Source of the DNA: a virus
DNA: 32,578 nucleotides
IMG/VR virus record: IMGVR_UViG_3300023301_000057
Coordinates: 1 to 32,578 of that record
Direction: 5' to 3' (one strand)
The notes beneath the pieces were generated by a model that did not search any database, was not told the DNA's origin, and saw only the letters and a list, made by a program, of their open reading frames with translations. Below, piece after piece: positions 1 to 9,136 of the stretch. Position 1 is the first letter of the stretch. Every line of letters begins with the position of its first letter. The position numbers were made by a program, and so were the translations under genes.

Positions 1-1702
1 ACATAGAACGTGAATACTCCTCTACTACTTCAAATGGAGCATCATAATCTTTATAGCTTACACTTCCATCTAAGTTATAAACCTTTACTTTTGTGTTGGC
101 AATAGGGGGAACGTTTAGGGGTTCTTTGCTCGCTTCTAAAGCTAAAATATCTTCTTCCGTAGCATCTATTTGAAGTGCTAAGTCATTATCTGCGGCTGTG
201 GCGTAGTCTTTGGCGGATTGTAGGGTGATGGTGTCTTGATCGTCAACATAAAGTCTATCCTGTGCAGATACATATTTTACACTCTCAATAAATGTAATTC
301 TATCGTTATTTTCAAGTAGAGGTATAATTCTAACCTGTGTAGAAGAATATATTTCCCATTCATCTGTACTACCGTCAGGGTTTTTCTTTTCTAATCTTTT
401 ACCATCTACATAAATATCTGTAATAGTAGTAGAATCATCTACAGTAAATATTTGAGAATCCCCTGTCAACCAATCTATAGAGAACTCATTATGAGTAAAT
501 GATGCATCAGCTCCATCTGCTCCAGCATCTCCTTTACCTCCTTTAATTGCAAGTAAATATTGAGCTATTGTACCAGTATTACCAGCGTTAAGCCACACTT
601 GATATGCAGAACTACCTTCAGTACCAGTAAGTCCAATACCACCGTCATCGCCATCTACACCTGGAATACCTTGAATTCCTGGATCACCAGCATCACCTTT
701 CAATCCAACTCCAATATCTCCTTTGTCTCCTTTGTCTCCTTTAATTCCTTTTAGATCTGAGTAGATATAATTAATAGCACCTTCAACACGTATTCCCAAT
801 TGAGTACCGTTCCAGTTATATTCTAAGTTCTTACCATCTAATCCTTTTGGACCTTGTATCAATCCTACGTTTATCCAGTTAGTACCATCCCATACGTGTA
901 AATAACCATTTACAAGATATCCATCTCCAATAGCATCTCCTGAAGGAGGTAAATCCCCTACAGTAGCTTTAGAGCCTAGTATAACTACAGATGTACCATT
1001 AGAACCATCTGCTCCAGCTATTCCTGGATCACCAGGAGGCCCCTGAGCACCTATTAAAGTTATAAGCCATTCTGTTCTGGTTCCAACAAACCCATCTAAT
1101 AGAGCTACCTCATATGCATTGTCTCCATCAGATCCTCCAAAGTCATAGTAGTTTTGCTTTAAATTTACATTCTCCCAAGGGATTAAACTGAATGTTGCTA
1201 CGTTAGATAGTTCAGCATTTAAAGTAGAGCTTACTCGATATTCAAATGATACAGTGCTATTTTCAAGTTCTTGTCCTTGAACATAAACAATATCAGTTAG
1301 ATTAAGTGGATTTACGAAAGTTAGTAGGCCATTAGTGTTGGCTATTAATTGGTATCCTGCAGTTACATAATTTGCTACTATTGTATCTATAGAATCTGTA
1401 AACTTATACAGTTCATCATTGTAAATAGCGTATTTATCATCTATTGTAAATACAAAGTTAGCAGCATCTGCTACAGGAATTTCAGTTCCTATAAACACAG
1501 GGCTACCTAAATAAGTCAATACACCTTCTGTAGGTAAACTAACAAGTGTTACTACAGAGTATACACCACCAATAGGATCTGTAAAGTCTTTAGTAAAACT
1601 AGTTAAGTCAAATGCTTTGGTTTGTACATTTAAGTAGGCTTGGTTGTTACTTACGCTTGGAGGTGTTAATTCACCTGATACATTTATTTGTAAAACTGCC
1701 AT
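1..1702 (-). CDS. Collagen-like tail fibre / virion protein (3' end outside window)
   Basis: The reading frame starts at ATG 1702 and stays open for 567 codons to the window edge, so the C-terminus is missing. Residues 1-180 are beta-rich and resemble the Ig/cadherin-like domains of the two genes upstream (SLPTEGVLTYLG near 55-66). Two copies of the motif that often precedes collagen repeats in phage fibres follow: NAYEVALLDGFVGT (195-208) and SAYQVWLNAGNTGT (365-378). Gly-X-Y collagen-like tracts lie at about 218-236, 318-360 and 387-399. A VWDGTNW motif sits at 270-276. The likely role is a trimeric fibre or appendage contacting the host surface. It is the last gene seen in the minus-strand structural run, 11 bases after its neighbour. 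Fibre-like nature is well supported by the repeats; its exact place on the virion is inference. Confidence 0.8.
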   Translation of the reverse strand, partial: MAVLQINVSGELTPPSVSNNQAYLNVQTKAFDLTSFTKDFTDPIGGVYSVVTLVSLPTEGVLTYLGSPVFIGTEIPVADAANFVFTIDDKYAIYNDELYKFTDSIDTIVANYVTAGYQLIANTNGLLTFVNPLNLTDIVYVQGQELENSTVSFEYRVSSTLNAELSNVATFSLIPWENVNLKQNYYDFGGSDGDNAYEVALLDGFVGTRTEWLITLIGAQGPPGDPGIAGADGSNGTSVVILGSKATVGDLPPSGDAIGDGYLVNGYLHVWDGTNWINVGLIQGPKGLDGKNLEYNWNGTQLGIRVEGAINYIYSDLKGIKGDKGDKGDIGVGLKGDAGDPGIQGIPGVDGDDGGIGLTGTEGSSAYQVWLNAGNTGTIAQYLLAIKGGKGDAGADGADASFTHNEFSIDWLTGDSQIFTVDDSTTITDIYVDGKRLEKKNPDGSTDEWEIYSSTQVRIIPLLENNDRITFIESVKYVSAQDRLYVDDQDTITLQSAKDYATAADNDLALQIDATEEDILALEASKEPLNVPPIANTKVKVYNLDGSVSYKDYDAPFEVVEEYSRSM

Positions 1703-1713
1703 TTATAATTAGT

Positions 1714-2082
1714 TTATGAAGTGAATAGTCCAGATCCTACATCTGCAATAGAGAAACCAAAAGCAGTTGAATGTGCTGTAGTATCGTTTAAATCAGGAGT
1801 AAATGTTAATAGGTTATTATCTATTTCAGATACAAAATCAATTTGTTGATTTGCTACTATAGCAATCCCATTTAATTCTAAAAGACCTGATATAGGTAGA
1901 CTATCTATTCTTAATGTTAAAGGTAAATCTCCTTCTGGATCTGAATAAGGAGGGGTTGTATTAGTTGTAAAGTCAGCTCTTATAAAAACTATAGCTGAAC
2001 CATATGCAGTAGTCCTTTCCCCATCTCCTACAATAGGGGCTTGATTAGTATATGGAGTTATATTTATATTAAAATTTGCCAT
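1714..2082 (-). CDS. Single Ig/cadherin-like domain virion protein
   Basis: A 122-aa protein that is almost entirely one beta-rich domain. It contains YSDPEGDLPLTLRID, then GLLELNGIAI, and ends FGFSIADVGSGLFTS. The same order of motifs closes the 320-aa protein upstream (YNDPENDLIDAIRVD, GIFNINGIAV, GFEFSARDEGSGIWVK), so the two are paralogous domains. Such DPEGD-type Ig/cadherin-like modules are common in surface-exposed phage and bacterial proteins and often mediate adhesion. It lies between the larger two-domain gene and the fibre gene, with short gaps, in the same transcript. I infer a virion surface or tail accessory protein; no catalytic motif is visible. Confidence 0.65.
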   Translation of the reverse strand: MANFNINITPYTNQAPIVGDGERTTAYGSAIVFIRADFTTNTTPPYSDPEGDLPLTLRIDSLPISGLLELNGIAIVANQQIDFVSEIDNNLLTFTPDLNDTTAHSTAFGFSIADVGSGLFTS

Positions 2083-2122
2083 TATTTTTTAGTTATTACT
2101 TTAAAGGTTGCCATTGTTATTG

Positions 2123-3085
2123 TTATTTCACCCAAATTCCAGATCCTTCATCTCTAGCTGAGAATTCAAATCCATCAGTTTGAATAGTTGTTATATCTGC
2201 ACCTATATGAATAAATTCCTCATTCAATAATTGCTCTCTTGTAATTATTTGTTGCTCTACAACTGCTATTCCATTTATATTAAATATACCTTGATTAGTA
2301 GAATGTATCCTATCAACACGTATTGCATCAATTAAATCATTCTCAGGATCATTATAAGGAGCAGTAGTTTGACTAGTAAACATTACTAAGGTTAATACAG
2401 TACTAACATTATTATCTACAATAATAGTATTGTCTCCAATAGTAGCAGGTTTATTTGCTGTAGAACCAGATAGATCAAATGTATAAGTAGCTTCATTAGA
2501 AAATAAAGGCTTAATATTATTATCACTTGTTTTGAATAAAAAAGAACTTGATTCTATAAAAGAATCATTTGTTCCCAAGACATAAGTAATATTTTCTACA
2601 TCACTTAAATCAAAAATAAAGCCAATGGGTAAATTAATTCCTGTATATTGTAATACTCCTACATTAGGTAAGCTTACTATTTCTACATACTTAGGTCTAT
2701 CTCCTAAATCAATATCATTAAAGTTATTAGTAAAATCACTGTAACTAAATACATAATCTGATTCTTCATATACTTTTTCAACTCCATTTACTGTAGGTGG
2801 ATGATTAGCAATTATATAAGCTGTATCATCTCCTTTACATAATAAATCTAGAGCTATTCTATAGTTACAAATCTCTTCACATTTATTCATAGTTTGTGCA
2901 AATATATCCTTTAGCACTACTAATCTCTCTACATTCTCTATTGTTTGAGGTTGTATAGATAAGAATTTAATATAATATGAAATGAGATTTAAATAAGCTA
3001 CTGTGCCTAAATTAAGTTTCCCAGTCGTTCTAGCCTTATTAATAAGCTTTGCTGTACTGGTAACTATTACTAGATCTTCTCTCAT
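2123..3085 (-). CDS. Virion protein: helical head plus two Ig/cadherin-like domains
   Basis: A 320-aa protein. Residues 1-90 look alpha-helical and contain a Cys pair (CEEIC). Residues 95-205 form a first beta-rich domain with IVSLPNVGVLQYTG. Residues 210-320 form a second with YNDPENDLIDAIRVD and a C-terminal GSGIWVK. Both resemble the domains in the next two genes, so this locus looks like an expansion of one fold. The start overlaps the upstream stop by one base (TAATG), implying translational coupling with the 178-aa gene. I infer a tail or head accessory protein, perhaps linking the particle to the fibre; the function is not recognised. Confidence 0.65.
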   Translation of the reverse strand: MREDLVIVTSTAKLINKARTTGKLNLGTVAYLNLISYYIKFLSIQPQTIENVERLVVLKDIFAQTMNKCEEICNYRIALDLLCKGDDTAYIIANHPPTVNGVEKVYEESDYVFSYSDFTNNFNDIDLGDRPKYVEIVSLPNVGVLQYTGINLPIGFIFDLSDVENITYVLGTNDSFIESSSFLFKTSDNNIKPLFSNEATYTFDLSGSTANKPATIGDNTIIVDNNVSTVLTLVMFTSQTTAPYNDPENDLIDAIRVDRIHSTNQGIFNINGIAVVEQQIITREQLLNEEFIHIGADITTIQTDGFEFSARDEGSGIWVK

Positions 3086-3621
3086 TATATTGTTGTTACA
3101 TTAAATGTAAAATAATTATTACTTGTTATATTTTTATATTGTCCACAATTACTACATGTATTAGTACAAAATTTATTAAGCAATAAAAGAATAGTTAATA
3201 TTTCTTGTATAAATCCTTGCTCAATTGCTATTTCTAAAGCGGATAAACTTACATGAGCATTTAATAATTCGGAATCAATAAGCTCTCCACAAGGAATACA
3301 TCCTTGTTGTTTTTGTATTTTGTTAACTATACACTCTTTATACCTAGTAAGATCTGCTGCTACTTTAGAACATACTTTAGAAGGATCTAATACTTCAACA
3401 AAATATACTCCATCAAAATAAGCTATGCCCATTTCTTCTAAAGTTATAGTAATACTCTGTGTAGCGGCTGCATTTAATTTATCAGAAAAGTCTAATTTCT
3501 TATTTTCATACTTATAAGTCTTATCTGACCAAATATATATATTAGTAGCAGCACTTGCTTCACTTAAGTTTAAGGTTAAGTTAGATCTATCTGCTGCTAC
3601 TTTAAATGAAGTTATTGTCAT
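3085..3621 (-). CDS. Cysteine-rich virion-region protein, unknown function
   Basis: A 178-aa protein. The N-terminal half is beta-rich (TSFKVAADRSNLTLNLSEAS). The C-terminal half is helical and carries seven cysteines (84, 97, 108, 111, 152, 156, 159), including CIPC and CSNC pairs that could bind zinc or form disulphides. Proteins of this type sit next to Ig-domain proteins in Bacteroidota phages, but I do not know a defined role. It is the first gene after the terminator at 3638-3670 and is coupled to the next gene by a one-base overlap. A virion or virion-assembly role is inferred from position only. Confidence 0.6.
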   Translation of the reverse strand: MTITSFKVAADRSNLTLNLSEASAATNIYIWSDKTYKYENKKLDFSDKLNAAATQSITITLEEMGIAYFDGVYFVEVLDPSKVCSKVAADLTRYKECIVNKIQKQQGCIPCGELIDSELLNAHVSLSALEIAIEQGFIQEILTILLLLNKFCTNTCSNCGQYKNITSNNYFTFNVTTI

Positions 3622-3637
3622 ATTATTTTAAATAAAA

Positions 3638-3670
3638 AAAGAGAGAAGAGCAGATTGCCCAACTCTCTTT
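3638..3670 (-). terminator. Rho-independent terminator behind the 337-aa virion gene
   Basis: Read on the minus strand, AAAGAGAG pairs with CTCTCTTT (3638-3645 with 3663-3670). An inner GGGCA-ATC-TGCTC hairpin strengthens the stem, and a T-rich tail follows (to about 3631). Partial termination here would lower expression of the Ig-domain and fibre genes relative to the 337-aa protein. Confidence 0.8.
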
Positions 3671-3693
3671 AAGATTATTGATTTATTGTTATA

Positions 3694-4707
3694 TTATATA
3701 ACAGCTAAGTCTGCAGGTACATCAGCATTACTTCCAATAAAAACTCTAAGATCTGCAAGCAACGTATTTGTTCCAGCATTTCCTGCTGCATCATCTGTAG
3801 GTTTCTGTGCAAATATAAGTAGTGATTTCTTTTGTTCTTCAACAGTTGGAGAAGTTCTACTTGATTTATATGTGATTATTACTGCATTATACTTACCAGC
3901 TTGATCTACATAATAAGGTGTATCAAAGTTAGCAGGATACGCCATTTCTCTATAAGAAGAATATTTGAATCCTTTAATAAACCATTCCTTGTTAACAACT
4001 AGTTTAGAAGTTCCATAACCTGGATGGTTATATTGATCTACAGTTACAGTTAACATACCTTGGTTACTTCCTGAAGCTTCTAGTAAAACTTTAGAAGTTA
4101 CATCAAATTCAATTTGACGTCCTTCAATTTTACCAGCTACAACATCTTGATAAGCACCTGTAATAGTTAATTCAGTTGGAGCATCAGCTTGAGAAATTAT
4201 AAATTCTCCCATACCTCTAGAGTTCAATTCTACATTAAGACCTGCAACAATACCATCTCTAATATCTCCTGCGGTAACTCCAGTTACATCAGCACCAGTT
4301 GTATAGTAACCTGATATAATTCTAAAGTTCTCTGTAGAAAGAGATCCACTCTCATTGTATAATCTAATACTTACAACATAAGTAGCATCTGCTACTACAT
4401 TAGTATCAAATCCTGCAATAGTTACAGCTTTCCGTACTTCTGGAGCATACTCTTTTAAAGTAATACGCTCGATTTGTTTTGGATTTATAGCCTGAGAGAA
4501 CTCATAATCAAGTCCCTTTGCAGCACTTCCTCCAGTTTTTTGTAACAGGTAAAAAAGTTTTCCTTCAGCAGCAGCGCCACCATCATTAGCTAGGGCTTTT
4601 ATTTCTTTAGCAGTAGCAGTGGCAATAAAAGTTGCAACGTCAGTTTCTGTTGCAATGGCATTACCAATGATTAAATCCTCTACCTGGTTAGTTCCAAATA
4701 TACTCAT
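3694..4707 (-). CDS. Probable abundant structural protein (337 aa), family unknown
   Basis: A beta-rich, Ala/Gly/Thr-rich protein of 337 aa. It has no enzyme motifs and ends in a compact region (FAQKP ... LLADLRVFIGS). The composition fits a major virion component such as a tail-tube-like, head-decoration or tail-barrel protein. It is followed at once by a strong terminator, as is the major capsid gene, which suggests both need high, discrete expression. It sits after the probable ring protein in the minus-strand virion operon. TATATTTG at its start codon looks like a promoter -7 box but is simply codons 3-5. The exact function is not recognised; the structural assignment rests on position, composition and the terminator. 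Confidence 0.6.
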   Translation of the reverse strand: MSIFGTNQVEDLIIGNAIATETDVATFIATATAKEIKALANDGGAAAEGKLFYLLQKTGGSAAKGLDYEFSQAINPKQIERITLKEYAPEVRKAVTIAGFDTNVVADATYVVSIRLYNESGSLSTENFRIISGYYTTGADVTGVTAGDIRDGIVAGLNVELNSRGMGEFIISQADAPTELTITGAYQDVVAGKIEGRQIEFDVTSKVLLEASGSNQGMLTVTVDQYNHPGYGTSKLVVNKEWFIKGFKYSSYREMAYPANFDTPYYVDQAGKYNAVIITYKSSRTSPTVEEQKKSLLIFAQKPTDDAAGNAGTNTLLADLRVFIGSNADVPADLAVI

Positions 4708-4737
4708 TGTTTAATAAATTTTATTTTATAATTATTT

Positions 4738-5481
4738 TTATTCATTACGTAAGTTAAATTGAGTTCTAGTTTGTACTTCATTCATCTTATATGACATAGA
4801 AGCAATTTCTATCGCTCTATCTAATATTTCAGAATGAATACTCTTGTCAAGTAAACTAGTCTGCTCAGTTGTTTTACTATCTATAGATAATCCTTCATTA
4901 GGATAATCCGTAGATAAGTTAGTTAAAATTATAGGTTCAGGATACTTTATGTATCTAACCTTATATTCTGATATACCTTTTTCAGAAGTAATTAATTCTA
5001 CATTCTTTATACCTACATTTAAATTACCATGATCCAATCTCCAGATTACTGAATTGTCAGGTCTTTTAAAAGGATTCTTAATTTGTATAGAATATTCATC
5101 ATGTGTTTTAGGAACTACTTTTACATATTCTTTATCAAGACATGAATCAATAGATATAAGTTGTGCAGATTCATATATAATAAAAAGTACATCGTCCTTT
5201 AATGAAAAGAATATAGAGTTAGGATGCAATCCTTTAGGAGAAGTAGATAATGGCTTTGTTATAGATGTACTAATTAATTGACTTAAATCAACTCTTCTTT
5301 TAGTATCTGCTTCAAACCCTTTCTTATACTTATTCCCTATACCAAAATGACTTTTAACTATTTCTAATTGAGCCTTGGATAGAAATACAGATTTCTCATA
5401 TAAATCTAAGCCTGGAGCCTGTTTACTAGTGATACTATCATAATGTATATCGAACTCATTTGATAACTCCTTAGTAGTCAT
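4738..5481 (-). CDS. Probable head-tail connector / ring protein
   Basis: A 247-aa protein whose N-terminus contains NEFDIHYDSITSKQAPGLD followed by YEKSVFLSKAQLEIVK. This highly conserved block recurs in virion proteins of Bacteroidota phages, including crAss-like ones, next to the capsid gene. By position (after the capsid gene, before tail genes) and size it fits a tail-barrel ring or connector protein that docks on the portal. It begins one base after the stop of the 292-aa gene. Recognition of the conserved block is from memory of the family; the ring assignment is inference. Confidence 0.6.
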   Translation of the reverse strand: MTTKELSNEFDIHYDSITSKQAPGLDLYEKSVFLSKAQLEIVKSHFGIGNKYKKGFEADTKRRVDLSQLISTSITKPLSTSPKGLHPNSIFFSLKDDVLFIIYESAQLISIDSCLDKEYVKVVPKTHDEYSIQIKNPFKRPDNSVIWRLDHGNLNVGIKNVELITSEKGISEYKVRYIKYPEPIILTNLSTDYPNEGLSIDSKTTEQTSLLDKSIHSEILDRAIEIASMSYKMNEVQTRTQFNLRNE

Positions 5482-5482
5482 T

Positions 5483-6361
5483 TTATTCTGCGTTATTAAT
5501 TTTTGCTTCTACTAGTGTTCTAACTTCTTGATTTCTTGGATTATCTAAGTATTTAACAGCATTAATAAAAGTTGGTAATTCATCTGCTTCAGATAAGTCT
5601 AAACCATCTACAGTTGCAAATTTATTTCCAGATTTTATAATAATACCATACTCAACTCCTTTATTAATTAAGATTTTAGTATCAAAAGCACTATCACTTA
5701 ATACATCTAAAAATACAGAAGGCATTGTATCAATACGTTCCTCTAGTTCTCCTTGTATCCAATCTAGTGTAGAATCTCTTGAAATAGGTTTATTAGTAAG
5801 TAGTTTTAATACTCCTATTAATTTATTTCTATCATCTTCAATTTTACCATATTGTTTGAAAGCCTCTTTCTTAGAATCATACTGTCTTTTTCTATCCTTA
5901 TGTTCTTCGTTACCTTTAGTGATAACAAAATCATAAGTAAGCTTATCATTTCTTTTATCCCAAGAAGTAGCGATATCATTTTTAAGTGATAACAAAAGTT
6001 TATAAGACAAATAATCCATAGGATTAGAAAGATCTAATCTATTATTTGCTGAATCCTTCATTAGAGTTACTGAGTAATTCTGCCAAAAGTCTCCATAAAC
6101 AGATAAATTCAGTCCTGTTTCTTCCTGTAAATAAAGCATTTCCTCTTTATTCAATACATTCATAATTGCACCATTGTGTTGTAGTGGAGCTCTATACTTT
6201 CGTCTAGCTTCTCCTACCATTCCACCTGCTATAATATGATCCTCTGGAACATTAGCAGCCATACCTTTTTTACGTGGTATAAACTTTACAGTTATAATTT
6301 CATTTGGTAACTTAAAAGATTCTATAATCTTCTCTTCTTCCTTTGTAATTGCTTTCGCCAT
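5483..6361 (-). CDS. Conserved virion-module protein downstream of the capsid gene
   Basis: A 292-aa, mostly helical and charged protein. The N-terminus contains RKKGMAANVPEDHIIAGGM, the middle is Lys/Glu-rich (KDRKRQYDSKKEAFKQYGKI), and it ends in a small globular domain. It lies directly behind the capsid terminator and is nearly fused to the ring-protein gene (one intervening base). It may be a head-completion or capsid-associated protein. I see no catalytic motif and do not recognise a named family. Confidence 0.55.
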   Translation of the reverse strand: MAKAITKEEEKIIESFKLPNEIITVKFIPRKKGMAANVPEDHIIAGGMVGEARRKYRAPLQHNGAIMNVLNKEEMLYLQEETGLNLSVYGDFWQNYSVTLMKDSANNRLDLSNPMDYLSYKLLLSLKNDIATSWDKRNDKLTYDFVITKGNEEHKDRKRQYDSKKEAFKQYGKIEDDRNKLIGVLKLLTNKPISRDSTLDWIQGELEERIDTMPSVFLDVLSDSAFDTKILINKGVEYGIIIKSGNKFATVDGLDLSEADELPTFINAVKYLDNPRNQEVRTLVEAKINNAE

Positions 6362-6383
6362 TTTAATTCTCCCTATTGATTAA

Positions 6384-6413
6384 TAAAAAAGAGGTGTTTA
6401 CGGGTACACCTCT
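6384..6413 (-). terminator. Rho-independent terminator behind the major capsid gene
   Basis: A perfect inverted repeat AGAGGTGT / ACACCTCT (6390-6397 with 6406-6413) has an 8-base loop. On the minus strand a run of T follows (complement of the A-tract 6385-6390). It lies between the capsid stop at 6431 and the next start at 6361, a usual place for a terminator that sets a high capsid-to-connector ratio. Confidence 0.85.
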
Positions 6414-6430
6414 AGAAACCACTTATATTA

Positions 6431-7936
6431 TTATGCTACAAGAGCTTTCAATGTTGCAGTTCTTGTTGGATCAATTACCATTGCTCCAGTACCTAACATT
6501 GCAGTCATAATAGCAGAATCTTCCATATGATTCATTACACCACCTCTACGGCCTGTGAATGGATCTCTAATACCAGCTTTGTAACCACGTAACTCATCGT
6601 CACCTTTTACTTTAATTTTCTGAATATTAGGTTCAGCCATTGCACCGATGTACAATACATCATAACGATAAGATTCCAATACTCCACCATCTGGATGAAG
6701 AATCTTGTTTCTTACTTTATCATCATACATTGGATCAACTTCTAACATTACATGAATGTTATTAGGAGCTTTCCATTCTGTGAATTGGAATCCAGCAGAG
6801 TATGCATTATCGTGAAATTTAGAACTTGTTTTCTGAATAGAATTAGTACCTGTATTATCAAATCCTAATGGTAACCATCCTGAAATTTCAGCTTTCACTG
6901 CTCTGTTAAATTGGGCAGCACCTCTTTCACCTGTACGTAACATAAATCTACGTTCTCCCCAATCTAGTTTACCTTCTGATAATTCAGCAAGGATATCATC
7001 TAGTTGACGAAGTGAGAATTTATTGTAAGTTTCTACATTAGATACTTCCATTTGTTCTCTAATTCCAGAACCAGCTTTGATCTCAATATTAGATTCACCT
7101 TTGTTAAGGAATCTTCCATTCTCATCTCTGTTTGTTTTACCAAACATAAGCGTTCTAGCTTTTACTGTAGACAATGCTTTTTCAAATTGCCAGTAAACTT
7201 CTTGCATCCATGTATAAGACTTGTGAGTCTTACCATCTTTCTGATCTCTTGTTTCAATAGCACCAAAGTAAACTGGTTCCACTTTAGTATCAATCATTGC
7301 ACCAGAAACTTTATGTTCTAACCTCATGGTTGTAACACTGTTCCTCATTGTGAATGGAGAAGTAAAGCTAATTCCAGCACCTTTAGTAGACAGTTCATCT
7401 TCTACTGGAGCACCTTCAATACTAAATCTGTTTCCTGGAAGAAGTTCATCTCCTGGAATACCTTTTAAGGTTTCTTGTCCACCAAATGCTTCACATGTAT
7501 AAACATAAACACCATTTTCTTCAAATGGTTCTGCTATAACTCTGTGTTGATAAACATCTGGGTTAGGTCCACCAAGCAAATGCATTACAGTAAAGATTTT
7601 TTCAGCAAATACTAGTTCATAAGAACTACGTGCTTTACCAATTCCTACATCTCCTGATGCAACTACTGATCCATTATACCTTGCTTCTACAATTGGAATG
7701 TTTCTTTCGTCACTTCCTACTAGTTTCCATATAAAATCTTCGGCGGATTCTAACGTTTTCTCTGGGAACATAGACAAAGTTGTATCTAAGTTTTTCATTC
7801 CAGATTGCTGCAGTAATACAGTAGTTAGTTTGGAAGCCAATTGAGGCTGTCTTCCAAATATAGCACCAATATGATTTTTAAGGGTTAATCCTGACCAAGA
7901 TTTACCTTTGGTCATTACAAATTTGCCTACACTCAT
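6431..7936 (-). CDS. Major capsid protein
   Basis: A 501-aa protein between the scaffold-like gene and a strong terminator, where the HK97-fold capsid protein lies in this gene order. The N-terminus (MSVGKFVMTKGKSWSGLTL) is followed by a long mixed alpha/beta body. The body includes RWxx-type conserved patches such as GERRFMLRTGERGAAQFNRA, and the protein ends MVIDPTRTATLKALVA. No enzyme motif is present. Its codon use is somewhat less AT-biased than that of neighbouring small genes, as expected for a highly expressed gene. It is probably transcribed from the promoter at 9105-9136 together with the scaffold gene. The assignment rests on order, size and similarity of feel to crAss-like capsid proteins; it may depend on the phage GroEL/GroES for folding (inference). 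Confidence 0.8.
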   Translation of the reverse strand: MSVGKFVMTKGKSWSGLTLKNHIGAIFGRQPQLASKLTTVLLQQSGMKNLDTTLSMFPEKTLESAEDFIWKLVGSDERNIPIVEARYNGSVVASGDVGIGKARSSYELVFAEKIFTVMHLLGGPNPDVYQHRVIAEPFEENGVYVYTCEAFGGQETLKGIPGDELLPGNRFSIEGAPVEDELSTKGAGISFTSPFTMRNSVTTMRLEHKVSGAMIDTKVEPVYFGAIETRDQKDGKTHKSYTWMQEVYWQFEKALSTVKARTLMFGKTNRDENGRFLNKGESNIEIKAGSGIREQMEVSNVETYNKFSLRQLDDILAELSEGKLDWGERRFMLRTGERGAAQFNRAVKAEISGWLPLGFDNTGTNSIQKTSSKFHDNAYSAGFQFTEWKAPNNIHVMLEVDPMYDDKVRNKILHPDGGVLESYRYDVLYIGAMAEPNIQKIKVKGDDELRGYKAGIRDPFTGRRGGVMNHMEDSAIMTAMLGTGAMVIDPTRTATLKALVA

Positions 7937-7974
7937 AATCTAATTAATTAATTTTTATTTTATTTATTCTTGTA

Positions 7975-9078
7975 TTAATATACAATTTCATCTCCTAATC
8001 CAGAGTAGCTATCATTATCATCCATAAAAGATGGGCTACCTGAATCATTATGACTAGTTTGTCTAATTGCTTTCTCTAGTTCAGACGATGCTGATGTTCT
8101 AGATACATTAGATATATTCTTAAAGTTTTTAAAGCCATTAGTCAGCTCATATAAATAATAAAGCTTAGTGTCAAATTCTACAGGATTTTCTCTTCTTTCC
8201 CTCATTAGCTTATTCTCTAATACACCATCTTCATTCTTTCCAACGATATCAGTCATGCTTCCGTATATCTTATCCTTAATAGATTTATTAAGTTTCATAC
8301 CATCCATTAACTCTGAACTGTTGTAAATTTTATCTTTTAACCTTGTATCTAATTCTTCTTGTTGTTTTTGTTGACTAAGCTGAGTTTGTTTATATTCATC
8401 TTGTCTTTTTGCTAATTGATTCTTCTCATAAAGTTTCAAACTTTCTAAGGATTCAGTTGCATCTTCAATTAATGCATCGTCTCCAGAATCAACTGCTCTT
8501 TTTAAAAGCCGTTTAGCTTTATCTTCTGATATGCCTTGATTTAAGTAATCCTGATAAATAACTTTTTGAGCTAAATCAGAATCTTCTTGAAAAGAATCAG
8601 CATCAATAGAATCTAATGTAGTTTGGTTCTCTCTAGACTTTCCAAAGTCTGATAAAGAAACACCATTAGTTACAGCTTCATAGCCGTCTTCTCCTAGTGT
8701 ATCTATTAAACGTTGCTTAACATTATTTTCTATTTCAGATTTAAATGCAGAAGAAATACCTTCTACATCATCAATTTTATTGTCTTCAAGGTTTAGGGAA
8801 GGCAGCAAGCCCTGTTCATGTAGAACAGAAGCTAAGGAAGAATATAAGTTGGGAGAATCATTTTCATCGCCGCCTTCTTCTAAATCCTTATCACTAGCTA
8901 CTTCCTCTGAATCATCTTGATCCTCACTAGGTTTATCTTTATTATCAGTATCTTCTTCAGGAGACTTATCTCCATCAGGTGTATCTGTATTTTCTTCTTC
9001 TTCTTCTAAGTCATCTGTATTAACATCTAAGTTTAATTCTAGATCCTCAGTGTCAAAAATATCCATGTTATCTTCCAT
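7975..9078 (-). CDS. Probable scaffolding protein
   Basis: A 367-aa protein between portal and capsid genes, the standard place for a scaffold. Residues 1-75 are extremely acidic (runs of Asp/Glu such as DDLEEEEENTDTPDGD). The middle (roughly 160-270) is helical with coiled-coil character and Gln-rich (KQTQLSQQKQQEELDTR). The C-terminus is Ser/Asp-rich. High charge, low complexity and helices fit proteins that organise procapsid assembly and are then removed. The gene has its own promoter about 20-60 bases upstream. No protease motif is visible in the window, so how the scaffold leaves the head is unknown. Confidence 0.65.
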   Translation of the reverse strand: MEDNMDIFDTEDLELNLDVNTDDLEEEEENTDTPDGDKSPEEDTDNKDKPSEDQDDSEEVASDKDLEEGGDENDSPNLYSSLASVLHEQGLLPSLNLEDNKIDDVEGISSAFKSEIENNVKQRLIDTLGEDGYEAVTNGVSLSDFGKSRENQTTLDSIDADSFQEDSDLAQKVIYQDYLNQGISEDKAKRLLKRAVDSGDDALIEDATESLESLKLYEKNQLAKRQDEYKQTQLSQQKQQEELDTRLKDKIYNSSELMDGMKLNKSIKDKIYGSMTDIVGKNEDGVLENKLMRERRENPVEFDTKLYYLYELTNGFKNFKNISNVSRTSASSELEKAIRQTSHNDSGSPSFMDDNDSYSGLGDEIVY

Positions 9079-9104
9079 ATATAATGTTTCTCCCGTTAAA
9101 GTAC

Positions 9105-9136
9105 CAAATATAACTAAATAACTAAGTTAAACCAAA
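9105..9136 (-). promoter_or_regulatory. Bacteroidota-type promoter for the scaffold-capsid unit
   Basis: On the minus strand, TTTG (complement of 9133-9136) is followed by exactly 20 bases and then TATATTTG (complement of 9105-9112). This matches the Bacteroidota primary-sigma consensus TTTG-N19-21-TAnnTTTG in full. The predicted transcript starts near 9098, about 20 bases before the scaffold ATG at 9078. Confidence 0.75.

Noticed and set aside
4695-4702. TATATTTG promoter box at the start of the 337-aa gene
   Set aside because: It consists of codons 3-5 of the gene itself, has no -33 partner at the right distance, and would start transcription inside the gene.
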